Shown here: positions 1 to 7,852 of the stretch, one piece after another
Numbering within the stretch: the first letter of the stretch is position 1
Layout: every line of letters begins with the position of its first letter
Assembly (NCBI GenBank): GCA_947625155.1
Contig: CANQNG010000004.1
Location: 78,438-142,437 of the forward strand
DNA length: 64,000 nucleotides
Source: an uncultured Clostridia bacterium
Lineage (GTDB): Bacteria; Bacillota; Clostridia; Oscillospirales; Ruminococcaceae
Direction: 5' to 3'
Made by a program: the position numbers and the translations under genes
The notes under the pieces: generated by a model
Database searches by the model: none
The model's input: the letters and a program-made list of their open reading frames with translations, nothing else
What the model was told of the DNA's origin: nothing

Positions 1-1
1 T

Positions 2-124
2 GGTATGCTGCTGTTCCGGCATAAAACAAAGCACTGGTATTTCTGGCTGGTCGGTCTGGCAGGACTGCTGTGGCAGACCGGGCTGACGGGGTATCTGTTC
101 CTGCACGGGCAGGGCATTATTTGA
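2..124 (+). CDS. C-terminal fragment of a membrane protein (cut by window edge)
   Basis: Open frame from the window edge reading GMLLFRHKTKHWYFWLVGLAGLLWQTGLTGYLFLHGQGII*, hydrophobic, stop 12 nt before the next ATG. Confidence 0.5.
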   Translation, partial: GMLLFRHKTKHWYFWLVGLAGLLWQTGLTGYLFLHGQGII

Positions 125-135
125 GGAGGTCATTT

Positions 136-1125
136 ATGAAACTGCAAACCAATTATCCGCTGTTACAGCGGGTGCGGGCGTCGGAGAAATTCCTCACCCC
201 CAAAAATCTCATCCTGAAACTGCTGATCTTTGCAGGCATCTTTTTCTTGTCGTCCCTTGCCGAAACGGCTGGCATGGTCGCCTTGATCTTTCCCCGCATC
301 ATGGACTGGGCTATGCGGGCATCACAGGCGAACAACGGCGTGATCGACCCCTTTGAAGCCAATGACAAGATCTATGCCATGCTGGAAGAACCTGTCAATA
401 CCACGATCATGCTCTACTGCACGGCACTGGCAACGATCATCGTGCTGCTCTTCTGCCGCATCGTGGAGGGCAGAAAGCTCCGCACGATCGGCTTCAAGGC
501 AAAGGGCGGACTGGTGCAGTACCTGATCGGGCTGGCAGCAGGGTTCGTCATGTTCAGTGCGGTGGTCGGCATTGCGTGGGCAATGGGCGGTCTGCGCTTT
601 GAGGGAATGCCGGGCTTTACGCTCTTGCCGCTGCTGATCGTCCTTGTGGGCTACGGCTTGCAGGGCATGAGCGAGGAAGTGCTGTGCCGTGGCTACCTGA
701 TGACGACCGTCATGCACGACCAGCCCGTCTGGGCAGCGGTCGCTGTCAATTCCATTATCTTCGGGCTGCTGCACGGGGCAAACAACGGCTTCTCTTGGCT
801 GGCATTCGTGAATTTAGTCCTCACCGCCGTGATGTTCTCCCTCTACGTCCTGCGCACGGATAACCTCTGGGGGGCGTGTGCCGTCCATAGTATCTGGAAT
901 TTCGTGCAGGGCAATTTCTATGGGCTTCCGGTCAGCGGCATCGATTCGGGGGACTCGGTGTTCCGGATGAGTTTGCAGGGCTCGACCCTTGCCAACGGCG
1001 GTGCATTCGGGCTGGAAGCAAGTCTTGCCACGACCATTGTCATGACAGTTGTCATTCTCCTGCTGCTGTTCGTGCCCGGTCCCCAGAAAAAAGCAGAGAC
1101 CGCACCAGCAGAGGAAACAGCGTGA
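136..1125 (+). CDS. CPBP family intramembrane glutamic endopeptidase
   Basis: Polytopic protein with MSEEVLCRGYLM (EExxxR-like) and FGLLHGANN motifs; ATG at 136 preceded by GAGGAGG. Confidence 0.8.
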   Translation: MKLQTNYPLLQRVRASEKFLTPKNLILKLLIFAGIFFLSSLAETAGMVALIFPRIMDWAMRASQANNGVIDPFEANDKIYAMLEEPVNTTIMLYCTALATIIVLLFCRIVEGRKLRTIGFKAKGGLVQYLIGLAAGFVMFSAVVGIAWAMGGLRFEGMPGFTLLPLLIVLVGYGLQGMSEEVLCRGYLMTTVMHDQPVWAAVAVNSIIFGLLHGANNGFSWLAFVNLVLTAVMFSLYVLRTDNLWGACAVHSIWNFVQGNFYGLPVSGIDSGDSVFRMSLQGSTLANGGAFGLEASLATTIVMTVVILLLLFVPGPQKKAETAPAEETA

Positions 1126-1838
1126 GAACTGCCCTCATCACCGGTGCAAGCGGCGGCATCGGTTCTGCGATCGCACAGCGGCTCGCTGCGGACGGCTTTG
1201 TGCCTGTCCTGCACGGGAATGCACACATGGACGGCTTGCAGGAACTGGCGGCAAGCCTTGGCGGGATCTCGGTACAGGCGAATTTTTCGGACACGGCACA
1301 GGTCATCGCCATGACAGAAACTGTCCTGCAAAAGGTCGGACGGGTGGACGTGCTGGTGAACAATGCAGGGCTTTCGTTATCCGGGCTGCTGACGGACATC
1401 AGCCCGGCAGCCCGCCGGGAATCGTTTCAGGTGAATGTTCTAAGTGCCATAGAGTGTACCCGTGAGCTGCTCCCGCAGATGATACACCGGAAAAGCGGCT
1501 GTATCCTGAACATCAGCTCCATGTGGGGGCAGGTGGGCGCATCCTGTGAAGTGGACTATTCTGCCACGAAAGCTGCCCTCATCGGCTTTACCAAAGCACT
1601 GGCACAGGAAGTCGCCCCGAGCGGCATCCGGGTCAACTGCATCGCACCGGGCGTGATACGGACGAATATGCTGAACGGCTGCGATGCGCAGACGATGCAG
1701 GCACTTGCGGAGGAGACCCCGCTCGGCAGGCTCGGCACACCGGAGGACATTGCAGCAGCGGCGGCATTCCTTTGCAGCGAACAGGCTGCCTTCATCACCG
1801 GACAAGTGCTTGGCGTGAACGGGGGATATGTGCTGTGA
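1122..1838 (+). CDS. SDR family oxidoreductase (FabG/YmfI-like)
   Basis: ALITGASGGIG Rossmann motif, NNAG, YSATKAAL catalytic motif; GTG start overlapping the previous stop. Confidence 0.85.
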   Translation: MRTALITGASGGIGSAIAQRLAADGFVPVLHGNAHMDGLQELAASLGGISVQANFSDTAQVIAMTETVLQKVGRVDVLVNNAGLSLSGLLTDISPAARRESFQVNVLSAIECTRELLPQMIHRKSGCILNISSMWGQVGASCEVDYSATKAALIGFTKALAQEVAPSGIRVNCIAPGVIRTNMLNGCDAQTMQALAEETPLGRLGTPEDIAAAAAFLCSEQAAFITGQVLGVNGGYVL

Positions 1839-1848
1839 TTTTTAAGAC

Positions 1849-1877
1849 TTGCATTTTCCCGCAAAATGTGCTATAAT
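1849..1877 (+). promoter_or_regulatory. sigma-A-type promoter
   Basis: TTGCAT-17 nt-TATAAT upstream of the tcdA-like gene. Confidence 0.7.
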
Positions 1878-1922
1878 AAACCTATCCATCCAGTAGAAAT
1901 ACAGCAGAGGCAGGTGAGGTGC

Positions 1923-2639
1923 ATGGATCAGTATGCAAGAACAGAATTGCTGTTCGGGAAAGCAGCCATGGAAAAGCTGCACCGCAGCAGGATCGCCGTG
2001 TTCGGCATCGGCGGCGTGGGCGGCTATGCCGTGGAAGCATTGGCAAGAAGCGGTGTCGGGACACTGGATCTGATCGATGCCGACCGTGTCAGCCTTACTA
2101 ACCTGAACCGCCAGATCATTGCCACACGGCAGACGATCGGGACATACAAGGTGGATGCCGCACAAGCCCGCATCCGGGAGATCGACCCGTCCATTCAGGT
2201 GCATGCCTTCCGGTGTTTCTTTATGCCCGATACGGCGGAACAGTTCGACTTTGCGCAATATGACTATGTCATCGATGCGATCGATACCGTTACCGGAAAG
2301 GTAGAGATCGTCCGCCGGGCAAAGGCTTTGGGTGTGCCTGTCATTTCCGCAATGGGGGCAGGCAACAAGCTCGACCCCACAGCGTTCCGGGTGGCGGATA
2401 TTTATGAGACAAAAGTCTGCCCGCTGGCAAGGGTCATGCGCTATGAACTGCGGCGGCTGGGCATTGATAGCCTGAAAGTCGTCTATTCAGAGGAAAAGCC
2501 GCTATGTCCGCAGGGATCCGTGGCAGCCGAAGAAGCGCAGCCGGGGCGCAGAGCTGTTCCCGGCTCGAATGCCTTTGTTCCGGCGGCGGCTGGGCTGATC
2601 CTTGCCGGAGAAGTCGTCCGGGACATCATACGACCGTAA
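1923..2639 (+). CDS. tcdA: tRNA threonylcarbamoyladenosine dehydratase (E1/ThiF/MoeB-like)
   Basis: ARTELLFGKAAMEKLHRSRIAVFGIGGVGGYAVEALARSGVG nucleotide-binding motif; DLIDADRVSLTNLNRQ. Confidence 0.85.
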   Translation: MDQYARTELLFGKAAMEKLHRSRIAVFGIGGVGGYAVEALARSGVGTLDLIDADRVSLTNLNRQIIATRQTIGTYKVDAAQARIREIDPSIQVHAFRCFFMPDTAEQFDFAQYDYVIDAIDTVTGKVEIVRRAKALGVPVISAMGAGNKLDPTAFRVADIYETKVCPLARVMRYELRRLGIDSLKVVYSEEKPLCPQGSVAAEEAQPGRRAVPGSNAFVPAAAGLILAGEVVRDIIRP

Positions 2640-2669
2640 CGGCGTGCCGTTGGATTTCAGGAGTTGTGT

Positions 2670-3812
2670 ATGGAGCAGGAGATCACCGTTCAGGAATTAC
2701 TCAAACTACCGCAGGACAGCTATCTGCTGATCGATATGCGGGATGCGTATGCCTTTTCCTATGGGCATATCAACGGGGCTGTCAATATCGCACAGGAAGC
2801 CCTTGCCGAAGCCGTTTTGCCGCAGGACAAGAAGCTCATCCTCTGCTGCAAGAGCGGTCTGCTCAGCCGGGATGCGGCGGAACAGCTCTGCGAAAAGGGC
2901 TATGATGCCTATAACCTTTCCGGCGGCTACGTGGAATGGCTCAGGCTGAAACTGGAAAACTGCGAGATCACCGACCGTGTGGAACGGAGCATCCGCCAGA
3001 AATTCCACCAGACCCTGTGGAGCAGATTTGCCAAAGCCGTCCTTACCTATCGGCTCGTGCTGCCCGGGGATAAGATCGCCGTCTGCATCTCGGGCGGTAA
3101 GGATTCCATGCTGATGGCGAAGCTGTTTCAGGAAATGAAACGGCACGACAAGTTCCCTTTTGAGCTGGTCTTTCTGGTCATGGATCCCGGCTACAGCCCG
3201 GAAAACAGAATGATCATCGAGAAAAATGCCGCCGCCATGTCCATTCCGATCACGGTCTTTGAGACGGATATTTTCCGATCCGTCTACAATGTTGACCGGA
3301 ACGCCTGCTATCTGTGTGCCAGGATGCGGCGGGGACACCTTTACAAAAAGGCGCAGGATCTGGGCTGCAATAAGATCGCCCTCGGGCATCATTTTGACGA
3401 TGTGATCGAAACGACCTTGATGAGCATGCTCTACGGCGGACAGGTGCGCACGATGATGCCAAAGCTCCACAGCGAACATTTCGCCGGCATGGAGATCATC
3501 CGCCCCCTGTATCTCATCCGGGAGGACGAGATCATCCACTGGCGGGACTATAACGATCTGCACTTTATCCAGTGCGCCTGCCGCTTTACGGACACCTGCA
3601 CCACCTGTGCGCCGGACAGACCGGTCTCCAAACGGCAGGAGATCAAGCAGCTCATTGCACAGCTCAAGACGGTCAACCCACAGGTGGAACAGAATATCTT
3701 CAAGAGCGTGGAAAATGTAGACCTCAATGCGGTGATCAAAATGAAATTCAACGGCAAGGTGCATCATTTCCTCGATTTTTACGATACGGAGGGAAACAGC
3801 GGCTGTGAATGA
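2670..3812 (+). CDS. rhodanese-like domain fused to a TtcA/TilS-type PP-loop ATPase (tRNA thiolation)
   Basis: N-terminal rhodanese (LILCCKSGLLSRDAAEQL), then AVCISGGKDSMLMAKLF PP-loop, CYLC CxxC and CTTCAP. Confidence 0.85.
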   Translation: MEQEITVQELLKLPQDSYLLIDMRDAYAFSYGHINGAVNIAQEALAEAVLPQDKKLILCCKSGLLSRDAAEQLCEKGYDAYNLSGGYVEWLRLKLENCEITDRVERSIRQKFHQTLWSRFAKAVLTYRLVLPGDKIAVCISGGKDSMLMAKLFQEMKRHDKFPFELVFLVMDPGYSPENRMIIEKNAAAMSIPITVFETDIFRSVYNVDRNACYLCARMRRGHLYKKAQDLGCNKIALGHHFDDVIETTLMSMLYGGQVRTMMPKLHSEHFAGMEIIRPLYLIREDEIIHWRDYNDLHFIQCACRFTDTCTTCAPDRPVSKRQEIKQLIAQLKTVNPQVEQNIFKSVENVDLNAVIKMKFNGKVHHFLDFYDTEGNSGCE

Positions 3813-4608
3813 AAAATATGAAAACCTCCTGCAAATTCTGCGTTCATACGGCAGTGTTGCAGTTGCATTTTCGGGCGGTGTGGATTCGACCCTTTTGCTG
3901 TATGCCGCACAGCAGGCGCTGCAAGACCGTGTGATCGCCGTCACGGCAGATTCCTGCACATTCCCGGCACGGGAACGGAACGAGGCAAAGGCATTCTGCA
4001 CAGCGCATGGCATTGCCCATGTGATCTTCCCGTCCCATGAACTGGACATCCCGGGATTCCGCAGCAACCCGGCAGACCGCTGCTACTTCTGCAAGCGTTC
4101 GCTGTTTACCAACATAAAGCGCATCGCCCAAGAAAACGGCATTTCCACGGTGGCAGAGGGGTCTAACACGGACGACGAGGGCGACTACCGTCCGGGCTTG
4201 CTTGCCATCCGGGAACTGGGTGTTCGCAGCCCGCTGCGTGAGGCAGGGCTGAACAAGGCGGAGATCCGGGCGCTGTCCAAAGCATTCGGGCTTCCCTCGT
4301 GGCAGAAGCCGTCCTTCGCCTGCCTTGCCAGCCGTTTCCCCTACGGGGAGACGATCAGCGAGGAAAAGCTGTCCATGGTCGGTCAGGCGGAGCAATTTCT
4401 GCTCGATCTCGGCTTTCATCAGGTCAGGGTGCGTATGCACGGGACGGTAGCAAGGATCGAGCTTCTGCCGGACGAACTGGAGAAAATGCTTTCCGCTGTC
4501 ATGCGGGAGAACGTCTGCCGGGCGCTGAAAACGTTCGGGTTTCACTATGTGGCACTGGACTTGCAAGGCTACCGCACGGGCAGCATGAACGAAGTCCTGC
4601 AAAGCTGA
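3805..4608 (+). CDS. larE: ATP-dependent sacrificial sulfur transferase LarE
   Basis: VAVAFSGGVDSTLLLYAA PP-loop; NPADRCYFCKRSLF; SPLREAGLNKAEIR; KPSFACLASRFPYG. Confidence 0.9.
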   Translation: MNEKYENLLQILRSYGSVAVAFSGGVDSTLLLYAAQQALQDRVIAVTADSCTFPARERNEAKAFCTAHGIAHVIFPSHELDIPGFRSNPADRCYFCKRSLFTNIKRIAQENGISTVAEGSNTDDEGDYRPGLLAIRELGVRSPLREAGLNKAEIRALSKAFGLPSWQKPSFACLASRFPYGETISEEKLSMVGQAEQFLLDLGFHQVRVRMHGTVARIELLPDELEKMLSAVMRENVCRALKTFGFHYVALDLQGYRTGSMNEVLQS

Positions 4609-4635
4609 AAAACTATAGAATGGAGAGATGCAGTC

Positions 4636-5157
4636 ATGAACGAAACGATCCGGAACATGATAACAAGGCGGAGCTGCCGGGCATTCAAGCCGGATATGCT
4701 CCCGCAAGACGTGATCGACCAGATCATTGAAGCCGGGCTGTATGCGGCAAGCGGCAGAAATACGCAAAGCCCGATCATATTAGCCGTGACGAACAAGGCA
4801 GTCAGGGATGAACTTTCCGAGCTGAACCGGCGCTTCCTGCCCGGCGCTGCGCATGACCCGTTTTACGGTGCGCCGGTCGTGCTGGCGGTGCTTGCGCCCC
4901 GCAGCGTATCGACTTACCTGTATGACGGCAGTCTGGTGATCGGCAATATGATGCTGGCAGCGCATGCACTGGGCGTGGGGAGCTGCTGGATCCACCGGGC
5001 AAAGGAGACCTTTGACGACCCGGCAGGGAAAGCCATTCTCACGGCGCATGGGATCACGGGGGACTACGAGGGCATCGGGAACTGTGTGCTTGGCTACCCC
5101 GCTGCCGACCCGGAACAGCCACTGCCACGGAAAGATGACCGGGTATATAAAATATAA
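4636..5157 (+). CDS. nitroreductase family protein
   Basis: MITRRSCRAFKPDMLPQDVIDQIIEAGLYAASGRNTQSPI FMN-binding signature. Confidence 0.85.
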   Translation: MNETIRNMITRRSCRAFKPDMLPQDVIDQIIEAGLYAASGRNTQSPIILAVTNKAVRDELSELNRRFLPGAAHDPFYGAPVVLAVLAPRSVSTYLYDGSLVIGNMMLAAHALGVGSCWIHRAKETFDDPAGKAILTAHGITGDYEGIGNCVLGYPAADPEQPLPRKDDRVYKI

Positions 5158-5164
5158 CAAAGGA

Positions 5165-5197
5165 AATACCTGTAGATCTGCTCTACAGGTATTTTGT
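5165..5197. terminator. Rho-independent terminator
   Basis: AATACCTGTAGA-tctgc-TCTACAGGTATTTTGTTT hairpin + T-run. Confidence 0.75.
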
Positions 5198-5200
5198 TTC

Positions 5201-5395
5201 CGCCCAAGGGCGGAAAGGCAGCATGACGCTGCACCCGTTGTGCCTCCCAATGCCGCCTACGGCGGCAAATGTCGGCTCGCTCGGATGATAGTGCAAAAAA
5301 GGGGGTGCAGGGGGGACCCCCTGCAAAAAATAGCCCCCTTCCCCAAGGGGAAGGGGGCTGCCAAGGGGAAGGGGGCTGGGGGGTAGGGTAAATTG
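5201..5395. repeat. composite intergenic palindromic repeat, copy 1
   Basis: GGCAGCATGACGCTGC hairpin + CCCAATGCCGCC-TAC-GGCGGCAAATG core (5246-5271) + GGGGGTGCAGGGGGGACCCCCTGCA + CCCCCTTCCCC/GGGGAAGGGGG. Confidence 0.85.
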
Positions 5396-5420
5396 CAGCA
5401 GACTGCCACTATAATATAAG

Positions 5421-5466
5421 AGCAAGCCGCCCAATGCGCCTAACGGCGCAAAGGTCGGCTTGCTTG
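5421..5466. repeat. intergenic palindromic repeat core
   Basis: AGCAAGCCGCCCAATGCGCC-TAAC-GGCGCAAAGGTCGGCTTGCT long imperfect hairpin (core 5430-5454). Confidence 0.85.
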
Positions 5467-5474
5467 ACTGCTAC

Positions 5475-6149
5475 TTAATTGCTTCTCGGAATGTACCTTG
5501 ACAGCGATCCGGCAAGGTTCGTGATCGGCATGGTCTGTAACCAGATGCGCCCCGGTCCGGTCACTTTCGTGTTGAAGAATCCCTCGCCGCCGAGCAGCGC
5601 ATTGCCGACACCCTTGACGGTCTCGATGTCGATAGAGCAGGTCGCATCCATTGCGGCAAGATGCCCCGTGTCGAGCAGCAGCGACTGCCCTGCCGCCAAT
5701 GTGTAGCTGATCAGGCTGCCGTCGATCTCCAGCAGCAGCATCCCCGAACCGCTGAATTTCTGCATGATGAAGCCCTCACCGCCAAAGAAGCCTGCGCCAA
5801 GTTTCTTCTGGAAGAACATCTCATAGGAAACATCCGGAGAAGATGCTAAAAATGCCGATTTCTGGGCAACGATGCTCATGCCGGGCTGCATATCCACGGA
5901 CATGATCTCACCGGGTACGGATGCGGCAAAGGCGATCTGCCCCTGTCCGCCCTGTGCGGTGTAGATGTTCTGGAACATGGCTTCACCGCTGAACGCACGG
6001 CTGAACATCTTGCCGATGCCGCCGCCCTTGGTCTGCATGGTGACATTCGGGCTCATCCATGACATAGCGCCTTTCTGGCAGACAACGCTCTCGTTGTTTT
6101 CCAGTGTCACGATAGCGACCGGGTAGGGTCTCCCCTCGATCGTGTACTG
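5475..6149 (-). CDS. AIM24 family protein (TIGR00266-like)
   Basis: MQYTIEGRPYPVAIVTLENNESVVCQKGAMSWMSPNV...GEGFFNTKVTGPGRIWLQTMP. Confidence 0.85.
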   Translation of the reverse strand, partial: QYTIEGRPYPVAIVTLENNESVVCQKGAMSWMSPNVTMQTKGGGIGKMFSRAFSGEAMFQNIYTAQGGQGQIAFAASVPGEIMSVDMQPGMSIVAQKSAFLASSPDVSYEMFFQKKLGAGFFGGEGFIMQKFSGSGMLLLEIDGSLISYTLAAGQSLLLDTGHLAAMDATCSIDIETVKGVGNALLGGEGFFNTKVTGPGRIWLQTMPITNLAGSLSRYIPRSN

Positions 6150-6163
6150 CATAGAAATACCTC

Positions 6164-7759
6164 TCATTTCTCAAATTTATTGCAAAGCTCCAAGATCTGG
6201 TCTGTGAGCTTGGCAAGGTCTTTATTGGTGCGCCCCTTGCTGTTGTGGATGAGTTTCGTCAGGCGGTCAAGTGCCGCCAGCAGGCGCTGGTAAACGGTAT
6301 TTGCCTTGGCAGTGCCGCTTTTCTTGACGATCGGCACGGGGACGGCTTCTACCGTGATCTCGTCCCGGATCGGGTCAAATTCCGTGCCGCTGTAGGGCGC
6401 ATAGGCACGCAGTTTCAGGTCATGGCACAGGTGCGCTGTGAACGCATCCGCCGACTCGGTCTCCCCGTGGTTCACGAACACACGCTTGACGTTCCGGATG
6501 TGGGAGATCCATGCCGTCAGACCATTCACATCGGCGTGACCGCTCACGCCCGGCAGCACACAGATGCGGGCAGCGACCTGTATCGTCTCCCCGAACAGCT
6601 TTGCCGTGTCAGCCCCCTCTACCAGCGAACGCCCAAGCGTTCCGTATGCCTGATAGCCGACAAACAGAATGGTATTCTGCGGCTGCCAAAGATTGTGTTT
6701 GAGGTGGTGCTTGATGCGCCCGGCTTCACACATACCGGATGCGGAGATGATGACCTTGCAGCGCTTGTCGAAATTGATCGCACGGGATTCATCCGCCGTG
6801 ACAGCGTGCTGTAAGTCGGGGAATGCGATGGGGTCAATGCCTGCTTTCACGCAGCTGAGGGCTTCCTCATCGTAGCAGCTATTCTGGTTCTTCAGGAAAA
6901 TGCTGGTCGCTTCAATGGCAAGCGGACTGTCCATGAACACCGGGAAACCGTCATGCCCCCGGACAAGCCCCCGTTCCTTGATCTGCCGGATGAAGTAGAG
7001 CATTTCCTGCGTTCTGCCCACGGCAAAGGACGGGATGATGACGCTGCCGCCCTTGTCAAAAGTCTCCTGCAATACCTGTGCGAGGGCAGTCACGTAGTCT
7101 TTCGGGCGTTCGTGGGTACGGTCGCCATAGGTGGATTCCATGACCACATAGTCCGCCTCATCGATGTATATGGGATCCCGGATCAGCGGCTGGTCGGTAT
7201 TGCCGATGTCGCCGGAGAACACGATCTTCCGTGTCTCGTCCCCCTCGGTCGCCCAGATCTCGATACTTGCCGAACCAAGCAGATGCCCGGCATCCACAAA
7301 GCGCACCTCCACGCCCTCGCAGAGCGTGAAGCGCTCCTCATAGCGGTGCGGAACGAGAAGCTTGATCGTCCCCTCGGCATCTTCCATGGTATACAGCGGC
7401 TCGTAGGGATCTTCTCCTTTCCGGAGCGCCTTGCGGCTGCGCCACTGTGCCTCAAACTCTTGGATATGGGCGCTGTCACGGAGCATGATGCCGCACAGGG
7501 AAGCCGTTCCCTCGGTGGTGTGGATCTCCCCCTGAAAACCGCCCGCAAACAGCAGCGGCAGCAGCCCGGAATGGTCGATATGTGCATGCGTCAGCAGCAC
7601 ATAGTCGATCTCCCCCGGCGCACAGGGGATACGGGCATTTTCATAGGTATCTTTTCCCTGCTCCATGCCGAAGTCCACAAGGATCTGCTTGCTGCCGATC
7701 TTCAGATAGGTACAGCTTCCGGTGACTTCATGTGCTGCCCCGATGAATCGCATTTTCAT
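6164..7759 (-). CDS. MBL-fold/beta-CASP metallo-hydrolase (predicted RNA exonuclease)
   Basis: LLTHAHIDHSGLLP, ESTYGDRTHE, SASGMCEAGRIKHHL, VSGHADVNGL, VFVNHGE motifs. Confidence 0.9.
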   Translation of the reverse strand: MKMRFIGAAHEVTGSCTYLKIGSKQILVDFGMEQGKDTYENARIPCAPGEIDYVLLTHAHIDHSGLLPLLFAGGFQGEIHTTEGTASLCGIMLRDSAHIQEFEAQWRSRKALRKGEDPYEPLYTMEDAEGTIKLLVPHRYEERFTLCEGVEVRFVDAGHLLGSASIEIWATEGDETRKIVFSGDIGNTDQPLIRDPIYIDEADYVVMESTYGDRTHERPKDYVTALAQVLQETFDKGGSVIIPSFAVGRTQEMLYFIRQIKERGLVRGHDGFPVFMDSPLAIEATSIFLKNQNSCYDEEALSCVKAGIDPIAFPDLQHAVTADESRAINFDKRCKVIISASGMCEAGRIKHHLKHNLWQPQNTILFVGYQAYGTLGRSLVEGADTAKLFGETIQVAARICVLPGVSGHADVNGLTAWISHIRNVKRVFVNHGETESADAFTAHLCHDLKLRAYAPYSGTEFDPIRDEITVEAVPVPIVKKSGTAKANTVYQRLLAALDRLTKLIHNSKGRTNKDLAKLTDQILELCNKFEK

Positions 7760-7852
7760 AGTATGCCCCCCTGACATAAATAGATCTGTTTCCAGTATAG
7801 CATAGTTTGCCCGGAAATGCAAGAGGATCTGTGTATTTTTCTGCGGTCTGTT

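Noticed and set aside
2706-4067. 453-aa minus-strand ORF over the rhodanese-TtcA gene
   Set aside because: Antisense shadow; the sense gene has strong PP-loop and rhodanese motifs
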